The notes under the pieces: model-generated
Seen by the model: the letters and a program-made list of their open reading frames with translations, nothing else
What the model was told of the DNA's origin: nothing
The model's database searches: none
Program-made: the position numbers and the translations under genes
IMG/VR virus record: IMGVR_UViG_3300025125_000826
Location: 1 to 24,301 of that record
DNA length: 24,301 bases
DNA from: a virus
Reading direction: 5' to 3' (one strand)
In this document: in pieces, positions 1 to 6,088 of the stretch
Layout of the letters: each line of letters opens with the position of its first letter
How positions within the stretch are numbered: position 1 is the stretch's first letter

Positions 1-1
1 A

Positions 2-226
2 GATGAAAAGAAGCGCCGCCTTCAACTCGCTGAGCAAGTCGCAGGCTTCAGCCCAACGCTCGGCTACTGGGTGGCCTGCGAGGCCAACGCCACGCGCAAC
101 GAGGCGCAGGCCGCGCTGTCTCTGATCGTCTTCCATGTGTTCGATCGGTTTGGCTACCACCCGCCGGACGAGTGCATCTGTGGCGGCGACACCAAGACCG
201 GGAGCCCGTGGGCCGATGCCAGATAG
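2..226 (+). CDS. C-terminal fragment of an unknown phage protein (cut by window edge)
   Basis: An open frame enters from the left edge and stops at TAG 224-226, giving 74 residues of a C-terminus. It begins DEKKRRLQLAEQ and looks helical, with a Cys pair (CICGG) near the end. I do not recognise the family. Codon use matches the neighbours, and the stop overlaps the ATG of the next gene at 216, the close packing typical of this operon, so I take it as a real gene whose start lies outside the window. Its place upstream of the ERF/SSB/RusA genes suggests a replication or recombination role, but that is only context. Confidence 0.6.
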   Translation, partial: DEKKRRLQLAEQVAGFSPTLGYWVACEANATRNEAQAALSLIVFHVFDRFGYHPPDECICGGDTKTGSPWADAR

Positions 227-437
227 CCGCATCCAAGCAGCCCTCGGAGACTACGATCCAGGCCCGCGCAGGCAGGCTACCGGGCTTGAGCCGCCGATCC
301 CCTGTGACTTCTGCGGGTCTGAAGCCCTGCACATCATGGCAGAGCATGGCCGATCCACATTCACCGCGCGCTGTGCTGACTGCACCGCGAGCCACCTGAT
401 AGCAACAGCCAACCCGGAGGACACCAATGGCAAGTAA
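216..437 (+). CDS. Lar-like zinc ribbon protein
   Basis: A 73-residue protein with one four-cysteine zinc ribbon: CDFCGSEAL around residues 30-38, then CADCTASH about 22 residues later. The CxFCGS...CxxC spacing resembles the restriction alleviation protein Lar family (PF14354), short phage and prophage proteins known in some cases to modulate type I restriction-modification. The assignment rests on the motif only. I chose the ATG at 216 because it overlaps the preceding stop; an upstream in-frame ATG at 135 would overlap that gene deeply. The 3' end overlaps the ERF gene by 11 bases, indicating translational coupling. Function beyond zinc binding is inference. Confidence 0.6.
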   Translation: MPDSRIQAALGDYDPGPRRQATGLEPPIPCDFCGSEALHIMAEHGRSTFTARCADCTASHLIATANPEDTNGK

Positions 438-1095
438 ACACGAGAGCCTAGCGGAGGCACTAGCAGCCGCCCAAGCAGAGATGAGTAACGTGGGAAAAAA
501 CGCGGAGAACTCGCACTTCAGGAGCAGCTACGCCGACCTGTCTGCGGTGCGCGACGCTGTGATCCCTCACCTCGCCAAGCATGGGATCGCATGCGTCCAG
601 AGCGTCAACGGCTGCGCCGCTGAGGACTCCGCGACCATCGTCACCACGATCTACTTTGGCGCAGAGTCGCTAGAGGTCGCGCGGTGCTCTGTGTCGCTGG
701 CTGGCGAGAAGGTGAAGCCGCCCGGCATCGGCAAGGCGAGTTCCTACCTGCGCCGCTACCAACTGGCCGGGCTGGGATCTGTCGCACAGACGGACGATCC
801 CGGAGACTCAGACTACGCGGCAGAGGCAGAAGAGGCCGAGAAGAAAGCCAGCACGGCACAGCAGCAATACAGCAAGGCCAAGCGGATCCTGCATGACGAG
901 GTCGGCTGTGCCAGCGAGGAAGCTGCAGACGCTGTGATCCGCTGGGTGACTGGCGGCAACTGGTCACTCAAGACCATGAGCGAGGATCCCGGTGACGTGC
1001 TGGCGGCGCTTCAAGAGAAGAACGACAACGGCACGCCCTACGGCGACATGCTGGGCGAGGCGGCAGAGGCCGCACGATTGGAGGCAGTACGATGA
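427..1095 (+). CDS. erf: ERF family single-strand DNA annealing protein
   Basis: The 222-residue product matches the ERF recombinase family. The N-terminal core (about residues 15-60) has the family pattern K-N...F-x-S-x-Y-A-D-L-x-x-V, followed by an HGI segment. The second signature, PGIGKASSYLRRYQLAGL (about 99-116), with QTDDPGD just after, corresponds to the G-S/A-x-x-Y-x-R-R-Y-x-L and DDDG-type motifs. ERF proteins form rings that anneal complementary single strands for phage recombination and genome circularisation. The C-terminal 90 residues are charged and helical and resemble no domain I know. The start is supported by GGAGG at 416-420. It overlaps the SSB gene by ATGA, and this pairing with SSB and RusA is a standard phage recombination module. 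Confidence 0.9.
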   Translation: MASKHESLAEALAAAQAEMSNVGKNAENSHFRSSYADLSAVRDAVIPHLAKHGIACVQSVNGCAAEDSATIVTTIYFGAESLEVARCSVSLAGEKVKPPGIGKASSYLRRYQLAGLGSVAQTDDPGDSDYAAEAEEAEKKASTAQQQYSKAKRILHDEVGCASEEAADAVIRWVTGGNWSLKTMSEDPGDVLAALQEKNDNGTPYGDMLGEAAEAARLEAVR

Positions 1096-1478
1096 TCAAC
1101 GTATTCACGGTGTTTGGACATCTGGCCGCAGACCCAGAAGAGAGGGAGGGCAACGCGCGCACCTTCGCCAAGGGTCGGCTGGGCGTGAGCCAGCCCAAAG
1201 ACAAGCCTACGATGTGGTTCGATCTGGTCTGCTTCAATCAGTGGGCGATGCGCGATCTGATGCGCGGCGGGCGCGGCTCTGGCTGTGTCGTCACCGGTCA
1301 GCTTGAAATGCGCGAGTACCAGGGCAAGCTCTACTACTCGATCGTGTGCTCCGGTGTCCGTGTCGAGGGCCCAGACGCTCACGATGTCGGAGCCACCGAG
1401 CGACCCTATAGCAAAGCACCATCGCCCGGCAGCGGCACGGCAGATCCCGAGGATGACCTCTCGGACATCCCCTTTTAA
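1092..1478 (+). CDS. ssb: Single-stranded DNA-binding protein
   Basis: A 128-residue protein with an OB-fold N-terminus (MINVFTVFGHLAADPE, then WFDLVCFNQWA and a GCVVTGQLEMREYQGKLYYSI segment) and an acidic tip DDLSDIPF, the bacterial SSB C-terminal peptide that recruits replication and repair partners. A Gly/Pro/Ser-rich linker (about residues 96-118) joins the two. It is shorter than typical chromosomal SSB (about 170), as usual in phages. The start overlaps the ERF stop as ATGA. It would coat single strands produced during phage replication and support ERF annealing. The intact bacterial-type tip is one of the better signs that the host is a bacterium. Confidence 0.93.
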   Translation: MINVFTVFGHLAADPEEREGNARTFAKGRLGVSQPKDKPTMWFDLVCFNQWAMRDLMRGGRGSGCVVTGQLEMREYQGKLYYSIVCSGVRVEGPDAHDVGATERPYSKAPSPGSGTADPEDDLSDIPF

Positions 1479-1480
1479 CC

Positions 1481-1951
1481 ATGACGACAACAACCACAGG
1501 CGGGGAGATGTTGCGAGCGTGGCTCAGCCGCCATCGGTTCAAGCAGAACGACCTTGCTGTTCGGGTGGGAGCCTCGCAGGCGACCATCAGCAAGATCATC
1601 TCGGGCGGGACCAGACCGGGCCTTGCGCTGGCTGAGCGGATCGCGGTAGCCACCATCTACCCAGACGAGTCAGCGCGGGCTGCCGTGGATGGCGTGCCTG
1701 CCTCGGCGTGGCTAACCGACACGGAGCGATCACAGCTTGACCTGCTCCGGGCCGCTGCGGCCCAGGTTGACGAGCGGGCGAGACAGGACACAGCCGCCGC
1801 CGTTGGCCGATGGCTTGAGTGGATGATGTGCGAGCGGGATCGCATGATCTCGGAGGTCGGCGGCCCGGCTACAGTGGAGACGATGGGCAGGCTGTTGGCA
1901 CACGATCGGCTCATTGAGGCCGGGCAAACACTTGTGGGAGGTCTGACATGA
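1481..1951 (+). CDS. Cro/CI-type helix-turn-helix regulator
   Basis: The protein is 156 residues from the ATG at 1481. Residues 11-55 form a Cro/CI (HTH_3) domain: LRAWLSRHRFKQNDLAVRVG, then ASQATISKIISGGTRPG and LALAERIAV. The C-terminal 90 residues are helical and not recognised; there is no obvious LexA-type protease domain. An internal ATG at 1508 sits 7 bases after AGG (1498-1500), whereas no SD precedes 1481, so the true protein may be 147 residues starting at the HTH. It lies inside the recombination operon between ssb and rusA, so it probably controls its own operon or the downstream GTGGATAC promoters. The target is not shown by sequence. Confidence 0.8.
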   Translation: MTTTTTGGEMLRAWLSRHRFKQNDLAVRVGASQATISKIISGGTRPGLALAERIAVATIYPDESARAAVDGVPASAWLTDTERSQLDLLRAAAAQVDERARQDTAAAVGRWLEWMMCERDRMISEVGGPATVETMGRLLAHDRLIEAGQTLVGGLT

Positions 1952-2217
1952 TCGACGACGGATACAACCACCTCAACGACTGCGACGACGGCACCCACAG
2001 AGGAGCCGCAGAGCCGCCAGGGAGCCGTTGCCGGTGCTGCGGCAAGCCACTGCACGAGATGAGCTTGGAGCACGTTCAGCTTGCCGCACAGGCTGCGACA
2101 GGGGCCACCGCGGATCCCGTCGAGGAGTTCACCGAAGAGGATCGGCAGTGGGCGCGCGATGAGCAGGCCGATCACATCAGCAGTGATCGCGGTCGCTGGC
2201 GATGGTGGGGCCGCTGA
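1948..2217 (+). CDS. Small hypothetical protein with CxCC motif
   Basis: An 89-residue acidic protein coupled to the HTH gene by an ATGA overlap. Its only motif is CRCCGKPL at about residues 28-35, half of a possible zinc-binding site. The rest is Asp/Glu-rich and hydrophilic, ending in an unusual RGRWRWWGR stretch. I recognise no family. It lies directly upstream of rusA and shares TGATG with it, so translation is likely coupled. A role as an accessory factor of the recombination genes is possible but unsupported. Confidence 0.6.
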   Translation: MIDDGYNHLNDCDDGTHRGAAEPPGSRCRCCGKPLHEMSLEHVQLAAQAATGATADPVEEFTEEDRQWARDEQADHISSDRGRWRWWGR

Positions 2218-2714
2218 TGTCAGACGTTGAGGGCTTGGAGTGCTGGACCTGCACGATCTACGGTGACCCCGTCGCCAAGGGTCGGCCCAGGTTCGCCCGG
2301 CGCGGGCGAGGCGTGGTCAGCTACACGCCAGCCAAGACGCAGGTCTTTGAGGCCGAGGCAGCGGCGCTCTTCGTTGAGTCGTGGGGCGACCGTCCACCAC
2401 TGGCCCAGCCCTGTGAGCTAACCGTGGTCAGCATCTTCAAGCGGCCCGAGCGGCTGAGGTGCAAGCACAAGCGGCCATGCAAGTGCGACCCGCGCAGGCT
2501 CCCTCACGTCTCGCGCCCGGACCTAGACAACTGCCTAAAAGCTTGCGCTGACGCCCTGCAACGCTTCACGGCAGACGGGCGATCCGTGCTTGCCGATGAC
2601 TCGCTGATCTGCTCTCTGCATGCCGTCAAGGTGTACGCAGCAGACGATCCCTATGATGAGCCGCGCACAGAGGTGCGGCTCTGCTGGGGCGATGCTGTCG
2701 AGGCGATGCGGTGA
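2217..2714 (+). CDS. rusA: RusA-like Holliday junction resolvase
   Basis: The 165-residue product matches the RusA endodeoxyribonuclease family. YGDPVAKGRPRF (about residues 15-26) and YTPAKT (about 36-41) form the N-terminal signature. The metal-binding acidic residues are in RPDLDNCLKACADAL (D102, D104) and LADDSL (D127, D128). RusA dimers cut four-way junctions symmetrically and in phages often process recombination intermediates before packaging. An insert CKHKRPCKC at about 82-90 adds a Cys/Lys cluster not usual in Escherichia coli RusA and may bind metal or DNA. I chose ATG 2217 over 2202 because it overlaps the upstream stop as TGATG and follows GGTGGGG with a 6-base gap. Confidence 0.88.
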   Translation: MSDVEGLECWTCTIYGDPVAKGRPRFARRGRGVVSYTPAKTQVFEAEAAALFVESWGDRPPLAQPCELTVVSIFKRPERLRCKHKRPCKCDPRRLPHVSRPDLDNCLKACADALQRFTADGRSVLADDSLICSLHAVKVYAADDPYDEPRTEVRLCWGDAVEAMR

Positions 2715-2932
2715 GGTCGTTTGAGTCCATGCAGGCAGCGGCTGATCATGCTGTCGAGAACGCGGATCGCTGTGGCTGGTGCGGCTATCTCACCGGGCAC
2801 AATGTCGCGGTGCCGTGCGAGCTTATGGCTCAGGAGAAGCCGCCCGTCCTGATCGTCTCGGTGATCTGCCAGGACTGCGCCGAGGCGATGCAGGACACGA
2901 TCGCCGCATGCAGACCACAGGTGCCGCTGTGA
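2711..2932 (+). CDS. Small zinc ribbon hypothetical protein
   Basis: A 73-residue protein from a GTG at 2711 that overlaps the rusA stop as GTGA. Two cysteine pairs, CGWC (about residues 21-24) and CQDC (about 53-56), suggest one zinc-binding site. The segment between them is neutral to hydrophobic (PPVLIVSVI) and probably forms beta strands. There is no family I can name. GTGA coupling to both neighbours indicates it is co-translated with the recombination operon. Confidence 0.65.
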   Translation: MRSFESMQAAADHAVENADRCGWCGYLTGHNVAVPCELMAQEKPPVLIVSVICQDCAEAMQDTIAACRPQVPL

Positions 2933-3270
2933 GGGCACGGCGCGTCTATTGGAAGGGGCACACCTATCCAACGATCGGATGGGCTCTCGGCGACGTGCTG
3001 TTAGCCTTCCCGCTGGCAAGCGATCAGCAGGTGGCCGAGTGGCTGAACGTGACACCTCAAACGATCTGCCTGTGGCGGCGCAAGGTGGGAATCGCAGAGT
3101 ACAGAATCAGGCACCAGACCAACCCCTACCGGCTCCGCAGCCGCCTCGCTAGGTGTGCCCATTGCCAGCGCTCGCACCGGCTGAAGCCTGCCCAGGTGCG
3201 CCGCAAGTGCCCCGGCTGCCAGCGGGCGATCGAGTTGACGGCGATCGAAGTCAGGGAGGCGGGGCGGTGA
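2929..3270 (+). CDS. HTH plus zinc ribbon DNA-binding protein
   Basis: A 113-residue basic protein starting at GTG 2929 (GTGA overlap with the upstream stop). Residues about 31-52 (SDQQVAEWLNVTPQTICLWR) form a clear helix-turn-helix of the AlpA/MerR/transposase-like type, followed by RRKVGI. Residues 76-97 hold CAHC...CPGC, a zinc ribbon. The combination suggests sequence-specific DNA binding, perhaps regulation or a replication accessory role. It abuts the methyltransferase gene by GTGA. I do not recognise a named family. A longer in-frame version beginning at 2779 would overlap the neighbouring gene almost wholly and is rejected. Confidence 0.7.
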   Translation: MRARRVYWKGHTYPTIGWALGDVLLAFPLASDQQVAEWLNVTPQTICLWRRKVGIAEYRIRHQTNPYRLRSRLARCAHCQRSHRLKPAQVRRKCPGCQRAIELTAIEVREAGR

Positions 3271-4463
3271 GGACCTGGGACATCCAGCAAGGCGACTGCC
3301 TCGACCTGCTGCGGGCTCTGCCTGACAACTGCATCGACGCCATCGTGACGGATCCGCCCTATGGGCTGGGATTCATGGGCAAGCAATGGGACGCGCTGCC
3401 GCCCGGCAAGGAGTGGGGCGCGGAGTGTCTGAGGGTCTGCAAGCCCGGATCGCACATCGTAGCCTTTGGCGGGCAGCGCACGATCCACCGCTTGATCTGC
3501 GGGCTTGAGGATGCCGGGTGGATGATCAGAGACTTGGGCGCGCACCAGCAGTGGCAAGGATTCCCAAAATCGCTCGCGGTCGGCAAGGCCATTGACGCGC
3601 ATCACGGCGCAAAGCGTGAGGTGGTGGGGCAGGGAGCCTTTGCAAGTCGCCGCCCCAAGGGGATCGGGTCGAGCGTGGCGCACGGCGACTACTCCACCGA
3701 GCCGGGGCACCCCATCACAGCACCAGCCACCGACGACGCCCGCAAGTGGGAAGGCTACGGCACCGCGCTCAAGCCTTGCCTCGAACCGTGGACCCTGGCC
3801 CGCAAGCCGCTGGACGGCACAGTCGCGGAGAACGTCCTGAAGTGGGGCACAGGTGCGCTCAACATCGACGGGTGCAGGTACGGGCACGGTGATCCGGCAT
3901 GGCCTGGGCCGCAGGAGAACGACGACACGGCGCGGCCTAACGGCACCTCCCCGATCTACGGCAGCGCCAAGGCCCCGCTTCAGGACATAGAATCATCGTC
4001 CCTAGGCCGCTGGCCCGCCAATGTGTTCGCGTGCCCGAAGGCATCCAGGGCAGAGCGTGAGGCGGGCTGCGGGCATCTCCCGGCATCCACCGCGGCAGAG
4101 GCCACAGGACGGAAGCCGGGATCCGCTGGACTCAACAACCCAAGAGCCGGGATCCGCGCCGGGATCGCTACCTCCGCAGCGAGGGCGGCGGGCAAGTTCA
4201 CGGAGGCCAGCCCGATCAGGAACCACCACCCCACTGTAAAGCCCGTCGCCCTCATGGCTTGGCTATGCAGGCTCGTGGGCGGGCAACCCGGCAGCCTGAT
4301 CCTAGACCCCTTCTGCGGCAGCGGCACCACCGGGATCGCAGCCCTGCGCGAGGGCTTCCGGTTCCTGGGCTTCGAGCTTGATCCTGAGTACATCCAGATC
4401 GCAGAGGCTCGGATCACTGGAGACGCTCCGCTCTTTAATCGCCGGGAGTCCGTGCTAGGCTGA
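3267..4463 (+). CDS. Orphan DNA methyltransferase, beta class (N6-adenine or N4-cytosine)
   Basis: The 398-residue protein starts at GTG 3267 (GTGA overlap). The catalytic motif IV TDPPYG is at residues 28-33 and the SAM-binding motif DPFCGSGTTG at about 347-356, so motif order is IV then I, the beta class (N6_N4_Mtase, PF01555). HPTVKPVALMAWL just before motif I matches motif X. About 300 residues lie between, including a long target-recognition region and a WGTGALNIDGCRYG segment common in phage members. No restriction gene is near, so it is an orphan enzyme, probably protecting phage DNA from host restriction or modulating expression. The recognition sequence cannot be read from the protein; the excess of GATC in the window makes GATC one candidate. 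Confidence 0.88.
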   Translation: MRTWDIQQGDCLDLLRALPDNCIDAIVTDPPYGLGFMGKQWDALPPGKEWGAECLRVCKPGSHIVAFGGQRTIHRLICGLEDAGWMIRDLGAHQQWQGFPKSLAVGKAIDAHHGAKREVVGQGAFASRRPKGIGSSVAHGDYSTEPGHPITAPATDDARKWEGYGTALKPCLEPWTLARKPLDGTVAENVLKWGTGALNIDGCRYGHGDPAWPGPQENDDTARPNGTSPIYGSAKAPLQDIESSSLGRWPANVFACPKASRAEREAGCGHLPASTAAEATGRKPGSAGLNNPRAGIRAGIATSAARAAGKFTEASPIRNHHPTVKPVALMAWLCRLVGGQPGSLILDPFCGSGTTGIAALREGFRFLGFELDPEYIQIAEARITGDAPLFNRRESVLG

Positions 4464-4477
4464 CCCTCCCCCACTCC

Positions 4478-4538
4478 TCGGCCCGTCCTCAACCCGGGCC
4501 GACCAGCAGCGCCCCGTTGGTGTCCTCCGCGGGGCGTT
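4478..4538 (+). terminator. Tandem hairpins after the methyltransferase gene
   Basis: Two hairpins follow the stop at 4463. The first has an 8-bp perfect stem TCGGCCCG (4478-4485) / CGGGCCGA (4495-4502). The second has a 9-bp stem AGCGCCCCG (4508-4516) / CGGGGCGTT (4530-4538) with one G-T pair and a 13-base loop. There is no long T run, only GTTGCT, so this is an atypical intrinsic terminator or a 3' stabilising structure. Its position, just before a new promoter, supports termination of the recombination operon. Confidence 0.5.
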
Positions 4539-4584
4539 GCTATGTGCGGTGCTGCTCTGCTGTCGGTGGCTGTGCGAAAAGAAA

Positions 4585-4627
4585 GGTGGATACTTCCTTG
4601 ACCATTGTTGTGGATACGCGCTACGCT
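4585..4627 (+). promoter_or_regulatory. Early promoter/operator module 1 with paired GTGGATAC boxes
   Basis: The -35 hexamer TTGACC is at 4598-4603 and the -10 TACGCT at 4622-4627, separated by 18 bases. Two copies of GTGGATAC, at 4586-4593 and 4610-4617, are 24 bases apart and flank or lie inside the promoter, so they are probably operator half-sites or activator boxes. The block recurs almost identically at 5171-5213. The -35 lies 70 bases before the ATG of the next gene in both copies. Confidence 0.75.
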
Positions 4628-4667
4628 CTCTCTAGTTGCTGCATTGAGCAGCGCGGAGGACAAGACG

Positions 4668-4877
4668 ATGAGACTCACTTACTGGCACGCAAGCTACACC
4701 AGAGAGAGCCACAGGAATTACGACATCCGCACCAAGACGAAGCGAGAGGCTGTAGCCGTGAAGGCAGAGCAGCCCGAGTGCTACGGACCGATCACTAAAA
4801 TAGTGGTCGAGTATGCCGATGGATTCGATCTCATGTGCATGGCGGCGTCCGATGGGATCGGCGAAAGAGACTACTAA
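4668..4877 (+). CDS. Hypothetical protein, first gene of promoter module 1
   Basis: The product has 69 residues, MRLTYWHASYTRESHRN..., mixed basic and beta-rich, with a charged helix around residues 20-34. The start is fixed by GGAGGA (4655-4660) seven bases ahead and by its position 70 bases after the -35. No family is recognised. Small early phage proteins in such positions often redirect host functions, but nothing in this sequence shows what it does. Its leader GGAGGACNAGACN-ATG is shared with the gene at 5254, although the proteins are not similar. Confidence 0.65.
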   Translation: MRLTYWHASYTRESHRNYDIRTKTKREAVAVKAEQPECYGPITKIVVEYADGFDLMCMAASDGIGERDY

Positions 4878-4889
4878 CCCCAACGGCCC

Positions 4890-4920
4890 GCCGGAGCCCG
4901 TCCGGCAGGAGGACGCCATG
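4890..4920 (+). promoter_or_regulatory. Hairpin abutting the SD (start-associated element)
   Basis: A perfect 6-bp hairpin, GCCGGA (4890-4895) / TCCGGC (4901-4906) with a 5-base loop, ends at the base before AGGAGGA (4907-4913); the ATG follows at 4918. Comparable hairpin-SD-ATG units occur before 5508, 6086 and 6221. Confidence 0.65.
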
Positions 4921-5127
4921 AACGAAGCAACAAGCATCACGGCAGCAGACCCATGGATCGGCCCTCGACCCCTCACGGAGCAGCGGCGCGACACCATAGC
5001 GCGGGAGATCCGGGAGGCGTTTGATCGGGCCATTCTGATCCACGGGGCAGAGCCAGCGGACGCGCTCCAGATATTGAGGGAGTTCGCAGCGGATGAGTCC
5101 CAACTACAGATCGACCTGACCACCTAA
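4918..5127 (+). CDS. Hypothetical helical protein, second gene of module 1
   Basis: The product has 69 residues, MNEATSITAADPWIGPRPLT..., with a long amphipathic helix (about residues 20-58: RRDTIAREIREAFDRAIL, then PADALQILREFAADE). The start is set by AGGAGG five bases ahead, directly after a hairpin. It is acidic overall, and no family is recognised. It is the distal gene of the first two-gene module and is replaced in the second module by the unrelated gene at 5508. Confidence 0.6.
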   Translation: MNEATSITAADPWIGPRPLTEQRRDTIAREIREAFDRAILIHGAEPADALQILREFAADESQLQIDLTT

Positions 5128-5170
5128 CCACCACGCCACGGAAGGGGCACTGCTCTGCCGTGAAAATAAA

Positions 5171-5213
5171 GGTGGATACTTCCTTGACCGTAGGCGTGGA
5201 TACGCGCTAGGTT
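5171..5213 (+). promoter_or_regulatory. Early promoter/operator module 2 with paired GTGGATAC boxes
   Basis: The -35 TTGACC is at 5184-5189 and the -10 TAGGTT at 5208-5213, with an 18-base spacer. GTGGATAC occurs at 5172-5179 and 5196-5203, again 24 bases apart. From AAAGGTGGATAC to GATACGCGCTA the block matches module 1 (4584-4623) except for a few bases just after the -35. The -35 to ATG distance (70) is also identical. Confidence 0.75.
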
Positions 5214-5253
5214 ATACGCAGATGGTCACATCAGGCCACCGGAGGACGAGACA

Positions 5254-5463
5254 ATGAGCGCAGCCAAGACAACAGAAACCCCTCGCGGAACCTGCACCCC
5301 CACCCCGATCGTGATCGACTGGTGCGGATGCGGCGACTCATCTTGCAAGTTCGGCGACTACGAGCCGATCAGCGCAGAAGACGCCAAGTGTCTGACCCTA
5401 GACGACATCTTCCTGGCGGACGGTGTTTGGGTGGTCGGCATCGAGGTCTGCACAAGCCGCTAA
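5254..5463 (+). CDS. Small Cys-rich hypothetical protein, first gene of module 2
   Basis: The product has 69 residues with a cysteine cluster DWCGCGDSSCKFGDY (about residues 22-36) and two further Cys residues, C46 and C66, suggesting metal binding. The C-terminal half (LDDIFLADGVWVVGIEV) is beta-like. The start at ATG 5254 follows GGAGG (5241-5245), in a leader matching that of the 4668 gene (GGAGGACNAGACN-ATG). I do not recognise a family. It occupies the same position in module 2 as the unrelated 4668 gene does in module 1. Confidence 0.62.
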   Translation: MSAAKTTETPRGTCTPTPIVIDWCGCGDSSCKFGDYEPISAEDAKCLTLDDIFLADGVWVVGIEVCTSR

Positions 5464-5475
5464 CCACCACAGCCA

Positions 5476-5510
5476 GCCGGGGCATCGTACCGGCGCAGGA
5501 GGACACCATG
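5476..5510 (+). promoter_or_regulatory. Hairpin and SD start-associated element
   Basis: A hairpin GCCGG (5476-5480) / CCGGC (5490-5494) with a 9-base loop is followed two bases later by AGGAGG (5497-5502) and ATG at 5508. The 3' part (CAGGAGGACRCCATG) is shared with the element before 4918. Confidence 0.6.
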
Positions 5511-5798
5511 TATATGAAACAAGTACAAGACGTCGCCACAGGCAAGGCGACCCTCACAGAGGAGCAGGTTCAGATAGTCTGCTGCCTCCTCATGCGGGCG
5601 GCACAACTGCTTCTCTGGATGATGGACCGCCCGACGACACCACCCCACAAGCACCAGCCCAAGGGCAGCACAGGCGAGAGGGTCTTGGCGGCCGAAGCGG
5701 GCCTGTTCCTGAATGACCTCCGCCGGGTGCTGTCCGAGAACACCCTGCTCGGGACTCCCACGTTCGACCCTAGCTGGGCCGAAGGGCGGCGACCGTGA
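5508..5798 (+). CDS. Hypothetical helical protein, second gene of module 2
   Basis: A 96-residue protein. The N-terminal helix (LTEEQVQIVCCLLMRAAQLLLWMMDR, split here by function: a helix at residues 16-41) is hydrophobic enough to be an amphipathic or weakly membrane-associated segment. A Pro/His/Lys linker follows, then a second helix around ERVLAAEAGLFLNDLRRVL. The start is supported by AGGAGG five bases ahead. The stop overlaps the next gene as GTGA. No family is recognised. Confidence 0.62.
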   Translation: MYMKQVQDVATGKATLTEEQVQIVCCLLMRAAQLLLWMMDRPTTPPHKHQPKGSTGERVLAAEAGLFLNDLRRVLSENTLLGTPTFDPSWAEGRRP

Positions 5799-6049
5799 GC
5801 CCTCGCTATAAAACGAAAGATGGCAGGCCGCTGTGCCGCTACTGCCGCAAGCTGTTGGCTGAGGGGCGGCGAGTGGTGGATAACGTGAACGTCAGTTCGA
5901 CGGGAACAGACATGCGCTACATCTACGAGCCGATAGGCACCTACGGGCGGCTTGGCCGCAGCCTTTTTTGCACCATGACGTGCGCTGAGGAGTGGGCAAG
6001 CAGGCGAATCACTGGCCGCTCGGTGCCCCGAGGCAAGTCACACACCTAG
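5795..6049 (+). CDS. Small treble-clef/TRASH-like zinc-binding protein
   Basis: An 84-residue basic protein from GTG 5795 (GTGA overlap). CRYC (about residues 15-18) and FCTMTCAEEWA (about 61-71) resemble the two halves of a treble-clef or TRASH-type zinc site, where F-C-x3-C followed by an acidic helix is typical. About 42 residues separate the halves. It may bind nucleic acid or protein. The family assignment is a motif impression only. Confidence 0.6.
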   Translation: MSPRYKTKDGRPLCRYCRKLLAEGRRVVDNVNVSSTGTDMRYIYEPIGTYGRLGRSLFCTMTCAEEWASRRITGRSVPRGKSHT

Positions 6050-6060
6050 CCACCCACAAC

Positions 6061-6088
6061 GCCCCACGGGGCACAGGAGACAGACATG
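6061..6088 (+). promoter_or_regulatory. Hairpin and SD start-associated element, copy A
   Basis: The palindrome GCCCCACGGGGC (6061-6072) is followed by ACAGGAGACAGAC and ATG 6086. The 21 bases 6068-6088 are identical to 6203-6223 (copy B), a clear duplication of the translation start region. Confidence 0.65.

Noticed and set aside
3126-3887. Minus-strand open frame of 253 codons over the methyltransferase gene
   Set aside because: The plus-strand frame holds clear DPPY and FCGSG motifs, so the antisense frame is a shadow.
5135-5170. Terminator between the 4918 gene and promoter module 2
   Set aside because: Only a 5-bp stem CACGG/CCGTG with a long loop is visible; too weak to list.
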